From contig QCXZ01000001.1 of NCBI GenBank assembly GCA_025024175.1, positions 1,178,001 to 1,242,000 on the forward strand: 64,000 nt of DNA, read 5' to 3'. The position numbers were made by a program, and so were the translations under genes. Positions 56,001-64,000 of the stretch are shown here, piece after piece. How positions within the stretch are numbered: the first letter of the stretch is position 1; each line of letters begins with the position of its first letter. The notes under the pieces were generated by a model, which was given only the letters and a program-made list of their open reading frames with translations, did not search any database and was not told the origin of the DNA. This DNA is from Rhyzopertha dominica. Taxonomy: Eukaryota > Arthropoda > Insecta > Coleoptera > Bostrichidae.

Positions 56001-59000
56001 GCAATTATGAAGGAGTTATGCATTGAAAACCGCACAGACTGAGTGGGTAGGTGGGGCTGTATTGTGCGGTGTACCTAGCAACAAGTACGTCTAGCTTGTA
56101 CTGGACAGGAACAGACAACCCAACCTTTTAACAACGACCTGTGCGTGTCGCTCATTTGTTGCTAGGCAAACTCTATCTAAACTTTAAAATTAAACACCAC
56201 CATCAACTAATATAACGTAGCTTGTATGCTAAACTTTAGCTTTTACACATAAATACATACTAGAGCTGGAAAACTCTATATAAATATAAATTTTGAGGCA
56301 AACCTTACACTTTACATTCTTGATGATGATTTTTATTAAAATTAGCAGTCACATCGTAAAGGGTATGTGATGTCCTCTTGAATTTTTGCAAGTAAATGAA
56401 CATTAGCTGACTTGCGATGAACACAGTCATTTAATTATGAATATACTTAATTCACCATTCCTGAACTTGGACAAACTTTTTCATAACCACACAGATAAAA
56501 CTGTTTGCTTGGATATATAAAATCAATTTGTTTGACTTACATTTCTTTAGGCCCAACAAATTTATCTTCAAACAAACAAATTTTATTTGTAAGAAGAATA
56601 TCAGTTTATTATATTATTGTTTCTAATAAATATATCTTTCGTTAAATCAGTGTTTCTTTTTGTTATTCAACTCTTTAAATGTTGAACTCAAACACACCTG
56701 TTGTTACAGCAAACAACATGTATTTAAACAGAATAAATGATGCTTTAATGCAACAATCTGTTTTTGGATACAATACAATAATTGTTTGAATTTGCGCGTG
56801 CCACTAGCAAAGTGGAAGTTTAAGGTTCCGCTTCTTTAACCATAGTTGAACATTGGACAGAATGTATCAAGGTAAATCGGGAAAAGCCGCCGTTATTTGT
56901 TTCTTATCATTGTCAGTTTATTTCATTAAATTGTGAAACAAAAGAGGATGATGGTCACAGATTTTTAAAGTAAGTATGAAGCCTAAATAAAGTATTTGCT
57001 TAATATGATGTGAAAAATAAGGCATTCAAACAAGCACATGATCGTTAACGCAAGCTCTGTTACAAAATGACCATCTATGATTCGTAAGGATGTTAAGTAC
57101 GGCGTTGTTTCTCTACATCTTGAAGTAGGTATATGTTAGTAAAGTCTGCTCAATGAAGTGCCATATGTGTAGCAAACTACTATTGCAAGTAATGCGTTAT
57201 TTATTCAGTATATTTGTAATACTAAAATGGAACACATTTATCACGCTATAGAAACCAGTAGATTTGTGATTGTGCTTTAAATTAAAATATCATACTTTCC
57301 CTCTGAATTAAATTCGTACATATAAGTAGCAAAATTTACCTTGTCAATGGACTTGTCAGGATTATGCTGATTTAAATCAGATGTTTTTTTACTAAACCAA
57401 TTACAATTTTGCGGAAATGAATCGAGTGACATATTACATTCTTAATTACAAGAAACAAATTTTATACGTTCTATAAAAAACAGGAAGCCACAGGAATACA
57501 CTTGCATAAAATACATAGATATCGAAGTGGGTTAATCAAAATTTATTTCTTTAACTTAAAAACAATTTATTTATATGTTTAAAGGACTTGTTTGAATGCA
57601 GTATTTATACAATCTAATTAAAAAACATATATTTCATTAAAATTCGCATGCAGTTTGCTGCAATAACAGAGATAATGAATTGAGCATATGAATTCTTTCA
57701 ATCAAACAATTGTTTGATTCCAGGAAATAGCTGTTTCATTGGACTACATCAGTGATATCTTTACTGCAAAGAAATATTTATTTGGTATGCAGAGAAACAC
57801 TTACCTCTTCTCTGATTCCAAACAAATATTTGTTTCAGTCAAATTTAATCATATGTTTATTCCAAACATCTTCATGGTTTAGTGAAACAAATACTTTGTT
57901 CTACAACGGAAATGATTATTCTTGGTTTAATAGTTTCAAAAGTTAATTTAAAGCTTTGTATATATTATTTTAAATAAATGTTATCTTAGCCGCTTCAAGA
58001 ATTTGGAGGGTTTGAAACAAACAATTCATTTACTTCGCCATATACAAACAAATAATTTGTTTACCGTAAATATATTTTTTTTCTTCGAAACAAATTGCTC
58101 TCTCTGTGCATAGACTGATCTTAAGCTTATCTTTGTTACAGGTATAGAAACACTCTATAAATAAATCAAGCTTGTAATCTTGCACATTCATTTGCATGAT
58201 CTTAAAAATATTAATTCGTTCGATAAATGTGAGTGGTAGTAGTAAATCACACAATAATAGCTAAATACGCAAGCAACCTTAGGTACGTTCGAAAAATGTT
58301 TTGCAAGTGCATATCTTCAAAAAGATTTTACCAGTAGAAGAGCAGTTTTCAATATTGAGTTTCTTGACTATGGCACTTTTACATAGTGCTAAAAATATTA
58401 CTAAGCCGTAACTTTAGTTAAATTCAAAATATTTAGGAACCATAGGAAAAAGAATGTGGCCTAACCACTCCTTTGAAATTTATGTTATTTATTAATCCTT
58501 AAATTTCCTAGTTTTTTTTCAAAAATGTTTGAACTAAATAAACTGATACCTGACACCCACTCAGCCTTCTGAATTTGTTTTCATAACATGTATACATTAT
58601 ATAACACAAAAAGCCGCCGGAACAATCAAGCGCAGCCGAGCGCAGTAGGGCCGCGAACTGCATAATATCCAAATAATAAAAATTCCGCAACTGAACTGTC
58701 ACATCGAATTCTCAATTCACGACGATTTCGCCGGAGCAGGCGAACGACAAAACCCCCTCAGTACAAGAACGTCTTTGTGAAAACATCAGTTCCCAGCATT
58801 AACTCAGCATCTGAGCTAGTTTACTCGAACAATTCTTCGTGGGGAAGCGCTGCTTTGTTCGCGACCCCTTTAGTTACATGGCGTATTTCCGTTGTTTGCA
58901 TGCCGCGAACGTAGATGACGTACCCCTACGTTTCACGAATAATAAAAATAGCACTTACCCTCTCTGGACACTCGCGAATAACCGTTAGGGAAATGGACAT

Positions 59001-59150
59001 AATTACCGCCTGGTACAAATTTGTACGGGGTCTGGTGCTCACAATTAATGCGACTTCTTGTGCCTTTACTTTTAGAGGCAGAAAAAGCTTTTCAAATCAA
59101 GAACCTTTTACAAGCTTTAAAAATACGTATTTGTAAAAATTTATTTTAAT
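53040..59150. other. Six-kb stretch without recognised genes
   Basis: GC-richer TE-free pieces at about 53640-54260, 55800-55980 and 58600-59000. Between 56,450 and 58,110 the sequence is AT-rich with many AAACAAA/TTTGTTT words, including the palindromes CAAACAATTGTTTG (57704-57717) and AAACAAATATTTGTTT (57822-57837). No credible protein. Confidence 0.4.
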
Positions 59151-59159
59151 ATAGACCCT

Positions 59160-60960
59160 GATAAGTCTGCCAACTAGAACTTTAGTTGACTTTATGGAAG
59201 GGGTTGGTCTCTATCAAGTAGTGGCACTACCTACTAGGGTGACGGATACGTCCCTGCCTCTTATTGACTTAGTTATTACCACAAATACCGACATTGTTGA
59301 GGATGTATCCGTTGTAGGTGCTCATGCACTTTTAGATCTTGATTATGTTCATTTCAACCTAAACCTTTGCTACGTCGTTACAGAAATTACAAACATTTTA
59401 ATTACGTTCAATTTCAATCTGATCTGAGGTTTTTCAACTTCCTGATATTAGTGCCAAGTTACAATATTTTAATGCCAGCCTGTTAGCGGTTTTCGACATT
59501 CATGCTCCAGTTATGTGTTCCAGATTTACTAGGCTCCCAGCACCCTGGCTTACTGACAACCTTAAAAGCATGATGCGGAGTAGAGATAATGCTCTCAGAG
59601 GATACAAGCTGGTACCGAATGTCACAAATTGGAATAGCTATAAGCACATTAGGAATTCAGTAAATGCTGCAGTAGTGAGAGAAAAAAAGGCCTATTTGAA
59701 GCATTCTTTTCAGAGGCAAAGATTTAATGATTTTTGGAAACTGGTAACAGATTTGCAAATTAAATCTAAAAAATATTTTTCCATACCTAGTAATTTGACA
59801 AATGTTAATGAAATCAACGACCATTTCATCGATAGTGTTCCTAATATATCATTACGAGGTACCTACTTCTTATACACCTTTTATTCAAACTCAATAAAGA
59901 GCTCCGTTTCTGAAATTCCGAATTTCAAGGCTGTGGATGAAATTGACATACTGCGCATCATATCTTCAAATAAAACTAAAGCTCTGGGCACTGACCAAAT
60001 CAATATAAATATTATTAAACTGTGTGTTCCATACCTGTTGCCTATTGTGGTGCATATTATCAATCTTTGTATAAATCACTCTGTGTTTCCAGACTGCTGG
60101 AAACGGGCGTTGGTACTACCGTTGCCAAAAAATAAAGAAACCACCGTTACTGAAAGATTTGAAGCCCATTAGCTTGTTACCAACTTTATCAACTGCAGGC
60201 TCATATGATTAAACAAAATATTCTGCCGAATAATCGGTCAGGTTTTAGAGCGGGGTATGGTTGTAATACTGCTCTTATTAGTGACTGAAACTGATAAAGG
60301 AAAACGCACTGTTTTAATATTACTCGATTACTCAAAGGCCTTTGATATGATTTCGCACAAAACTCTTTTTTTATGTATTCTGCATTACATTGGTCTCGGT
60401 AAAATGGCAATTCAATTGTTGGCAAGTTATTTAAGCAATCGTTCTCAGGTGGTGACACCGAATGGAAATGTGTCCGACGTGAGATACGTTGGCAGAGGTG
60501 TACCGCAAGGTTCTATTTTAGGTCCTATATTATTTATAATATATACTTCGTATTTTGAGTCTGTTATAAAGTGACGTAACATGCATTGCTACGCAGATGA
60601 TACTCAAATTTATACATCTTTTGACTTGAAAAATATAGAGTCTGCATGTCGTGATATCAACAAAGATCTGTCTAGGCTCTATGATATATAGTGTGCTCGT
60701 GACTTACTTTTGAACCCGTTGAAGTCAAATGTTATAATTTTTGGCCGTAAGTGTGACAGACTTGCGTCAAAAGACACGTATATTGGTTCTGATCTTCGTT
60801 TTGGCACTCCCGTTTCTAAGACTTTACAGAAAGCTTATTACACCTTAAAGCGTATTTATCAAAACCGTTCACTTTTGCAAGGAAACATGAAAAAGATCTT
60901 AACGAATAGTCTAGTCAATATTTAGACAGACATTTTCGAAATATTTTATGGGATCTTATA
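59160..60960 (+). pseudogene. LINE with endonuclease and reverse transcriptase pieces
   Basis: Longest LINE remnant here. 59160-59400 encodes LVDFMEGVGLYQVV, PTRVTDTSLPLIDLVITT and DLDYVHFNLNL, the end of an APE-type endonuclease. 59513-60172 is the linker and start of the reverse transcriptase (APWLTDNLKSMMRSRDNALR, DQININIIKL, PDCWKRALVLPLPK). After a shift come GFRAGYGCNTAL, LLDYSKAFDMISH (catalytic motif A), VPQGSILGPILFI (motif B), a stop, and CYADDTQIY (motif C), then NPLKSNVIIFG and GSDLRFGTPVSKTLQKAY. At least five stops or shifts. Jockey/CR1-like. The 3' end is unclear beyond about 60,960. Confidence 0.8.
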
Positions 60961-60964
60961 AAAG

Positions 60965-61855
60965 GTGTTCCATTAATAAAAGTTTTGGATCAGCTCAGAC
61001 TTTCGATTTTGCCATATTTGCCAATTTTATTTTTCCAAATACAATCTTATAGCTTGTAAGAAGTTCTACGCCTTTCATTTGGAAAGTTCTTTTCTACCTC
61101 TAAAAGTAAGGGCACATGAAGCTGCAATCCCTGTACAAATACCTATAAACACTACTGGTCCCGAATATAGTTTGGGTGTGGAGGTATTATTCTATCTTCT
61201 CATACGGAAGTGGTGTACATACCTCAGGAGGGTTTCCAATAGTAACTTAAGTTCGAACACGCTGGGGTGTGCACTTTGCATCTGCAACATATAGCCCGTT
61301 GCGGACACATAAATTGCATCGCATAAATAAGCCAGGAGACATAAAAACTGGTCGGTTAAGATCATTAACCTTTGCCCTCCCACCTTCTTCGATGGCTCTC
61401 ATGAATAATCATAAATTATGGCCATCAATACGCCGTAGGAGTAGTCGAAACAAAGGACGATTATTAATATCCGATACTGGATCTGCTGCAACAGGAAAAT
61501 TGGGTTAATCACGACAGATGCGGTACGAAAAGAAGGGAAACTTTTACGTCGAACGTCGAATTGAACTTTCTAAAACGTTGACTTAAATGGTAGACAGCGG
61601 TCCCCCCAAATGGAATAATTATGCAATTATATGTTGACTAGATGCAACAGTCGGCCCCTCGAAAATACGATGACAGGTAGTCTAGTTTCTTCTTGACAGC
61701 TACTCTTGTCCCACGGCGAGAAAATTTAATTGAGCAAACAATAGTAGAAGTCCATTGTTGTTCAAGTGAGACGTAATTCTTTTTTGGATTGTAAAAGGTA
61801 TTAATTAGGATAAAACTAGAATCCAACAGGTAAATTCATGAACCTTAAGAACTAG
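60965..61855. other. No recognised gene
   Basis: May contain the decayed 3' end of the LINE. Open frames at 61079-61294 and 61269-61508 have no known domain. Confidence 0.35.
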
Positions 61856-61859
61856 CAAA

Positions 61860-62345
61860 TATATAGATATAAGATATCCCAAAGGTTTTCAATCGGGTTC
61901 ATGTCAGGTGAACAAGAGGGCACTCTAACAATTCGACATTTTGGTTATCAAACCAAACCATCTCGTTCGTAATTGCTATTTAAAAAAGTCATTAAATTTG
62001 TCTCAACAACACTTAAATGTACTCTCGACTGTTCATTCGTGTTGATGGGTAAGACAATGTTAAAACGCCTGCTTTTGTAAAGGCATCCCTTGAAAGGTAC
62101 TCAGGCGCTGTCCTCAATAACAACTGAAACCATCTGGACCATCAAGGCAGTAAATTTTCGACCTTTTAAAGTGTTACTCGTTGTAGCAATAACTCTTGAA
62201 GCTGCGGACGAAATTTTTTTCTTAGGGTCACATTTCTTGTTTGCGCAAATAATTGGTAACAACTTTACGAGACCAGTTAATTCTTTGAGCAATTTTTTAC
62301 CGACTAAAGTCTTCATCCCAAACAGACAAGAAACATGTTTTGACG
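61860..62345 (-). pseudogene. Tc1/Tc3-like transposase remnant
   Basis: On the minus strand from 62,330: a helix-turn-helix part (frames mix LLKELTG and WSRKVVTNYLRKQE), then SRVIATTSNTLKGRKFTAL. After several shifts comes QNVELLECP, directly followed by SCSPDMNPIENLWDIL with the third catalytic residue E (about 61,870-61,915). The central catalytic region with the first and second D is missing. Not the same family as the intact 3.3-kb element. No terminal repeats found. Confidence 0.6.
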
Positions 62346-62439
62346 TTCGATCACAGCCACTTCTAAAAGTTTTTTTAACAGTTAAAATACGTTTGCATTT
62401 CGTTTATAATAAGTGATGTGTTACAGCTTCCCATACGTC

Positions 62440-64000
62440 CCAATCAACATGTTGTAGATCGAATTTTCACTACTCATGTGCGGGATCAAATCCGCGAAGC
62501 AAGATGCAAAGGAGCGTCCGTAACAACAGGCCAGCGATCGTGTGGGCTCTCAACATTTGAGCGCGAGATTACGTTTATTATATCAGAACAAACCGGTATT
62601 TACGAGTGCTAAAATACGCCTTCGCGTTATTCATAAACTCGTTTTTTACCTTTTAGGAAATGGATGTTCCTCAGCTGAAGCACAGCGGCCATGCGGACCG
62701 GCTGACACTCGGCGTATGATTTATGCACGGGGAGTATTAAAATTAACTCTAATATATTTGTATTTCGTTGTGTTGCCGCGAAGTTTTCACAGCAAAGTGG
62801 AGTTAAGACCGCCCGCTTTATGCAGTTTCCGTTCCGCTGTAACTCCCTTCGATTAGGTTTTTTGCGCACCTCGTCGAGCTTCACCGTGAAGCAGCAACAA
62901 GCGAGACTGCAGCGGCGAGTCCGGCAAAAATTAAAACAATCCATCTTTAGTTTGCAGACTACTTGTAGACATAATGGTTAATTACGTGTTTTTTTTTTAA
63001 CCAGGGCAATGTCCTTCAGTCTATCATAGTGCAAACGAGTGGGCTGTGTGGTGATGAATTCCATAATGTCATAGCATCAGTCAATAGTCATTAACATCGT
63101 GGTCATAAACCGGACATGTCAATTATTAAGGATTCGCACATCAAAGAACTAAAACATTATGTTTCGCACATACCTTCAGAATTTGATTTTTGGTTTTAGA
63201 CTTTTTCCATTAGAAGTTCCGTGTAGAAATCACCATGTTGACACAGAGAGCCAATTCAATACGCACATCGACCTTCTGTGTACAACAAATAGGTCATTTG
63301 AAGGAATTTTACCAGCCAATGGTTATAAAGTCGAAGGCGCCAAAGAAACCATGACAGAACGACTAAGGAACATAAACATGAACAGGATACATCAATAATC
63401 TTCACAACCATTAGTATCACTGCAGACTAGCCCTAGAAGCTATTGAAATTGAAGACTACAAAGGTCAATAATTATTCAGTCTCATGAAGAAATTCTAGGT
63501 CTATGCAAAACATAGTATAAGAAACACCGAAATACGAATGAGACCTAAGACAACAAGGCTGGATATGCCTAAAAAAGTTGGTGAGGAAAAGGAAATACAG
63601 ACGTGAATTTGTTTAAAGACGCCTTAAATATCCTGGATATATTTGATAAAATGTGTATTTATATACACTAATCTACTCTACACTGTCAAGTAATATTTTA
63701 GATGGACCAAATATCACCTCTGATATTTTTACTTAATACGATCGGTCATAGCAATTCTTAATTCAAAGAAACCTGTTCTGTATCTATCGATGCATGGGAA
63801 TATAATACATTTTACCTCAGACATCTTATGCAAAGACATAAATTCATACCAACTCATTTACCGAACATTTCAATCGCGTTGAATTCAATTCGATTTCTAG
63901 TCCTGCAATGTTATCAAGTGGTTAGCTGAACGTTGGCTACAAGCGACCATCTGCTCTCGTTCAAAGCCAGGCGGCGTGCAAATAGTATAACAATGTAAAA
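62440..64000. other. No recognised gene; GC-rich island (62440-62960)
   Basis: CpG-rich, TE-free island followed by AT-rich sequence. Open frames (62542-62856 plus, 62627-62944 minus, 63159-63398 plus) have no domain I recognise. Confidence 0.35.

Overview
The window looks like AT-rich nuclear DNA of an arthropod, most likely an insect. It has a short (64 nt) GT-AG intron in one transposase, insect-type transposon families and scattered single N calls typical of a draft assembly. I found no host protein-coding gene, rRNA or tRNA that I can defend. It reads as an intergenic or intronic stretch made of transposable elements (TEs) separated by TE-poor, more GC-rich islands of a few hundred bases.

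Layout. 1.4-1.8 kb: mariner-like remnant. 3.3-4.9 kb: an apparently intact Tc1-like transposon with 203-bp inverted repeats and an intron-split transposase. 6.1 kb: a well-formed hammerhead ribozyme motif. 7.1-12.8 kb: a complete Ty3/gypsy-type LTR retrotransposon on the minus strand, with LTRs that look identical, a CGTG target duplication and one uninterrupted 1462-codon gag-pol frame. 13-14.4 kb: LINE remnant. 15.5-15.85 kb: Penelope-like (PLE) GIY-YIG remnant followed by a decayed hammerhead. 17-18.3 kb: broken IS630-type transposase and a YqaJ-exonuclease-like pseudogene. 19.6-21.0 kb: DD41D mariner-family element with TIRs and a broken transposase. 22.9-25.6 kb: a TIR element with GGATGTG subterminal repeats, into which a 5'-truncated PLE has inserted. 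26.9-27.6 kb: another broken Tc1/mariner-type gene. 30.5-35.6 kb: two oppositely oriented, deleted copies of one IS630-like family, the second carrying a tandem array. 37.7-38.2 kb: hammerhead motif and mariner remnant. 39.5-41.9 kb: second PLE (minus) with an internal deletion and a 75-bp tandem duplication, abutting a LINE fragment. 43.5-44.9 kb: IS630-like element with TIRs and TA duplication. 45.8-46.8 kb: 5'-truncated LINE with a 13-bp target duplication. 52.9 kb: MULE fragment. 59.2-61 kb: LINE with endonuclease and reverse transcriptase pieces. 61.9-62.3 kb: Tc1/Tc3-like remnant.

The most interesting signal is a set of six hammerhead or hammerhead-like motifs (6.1, 15.5, 24.4, 37.7, 39.5, 39.8 kb). 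Three lie just downstream of recognisable PLE coding sequence. Most have a tiny stem III in which the A/U pair encloses a self-complementary core. Two PLE copies keep the same 43-nt fold with one compensatory stem II change. The potentially mobile elements are the Tc1-like element and the LTR retrotransposon; almost everything else is truncated or frame-broken. All statements come from reading the sequence by eye; no alignment or database search was run.
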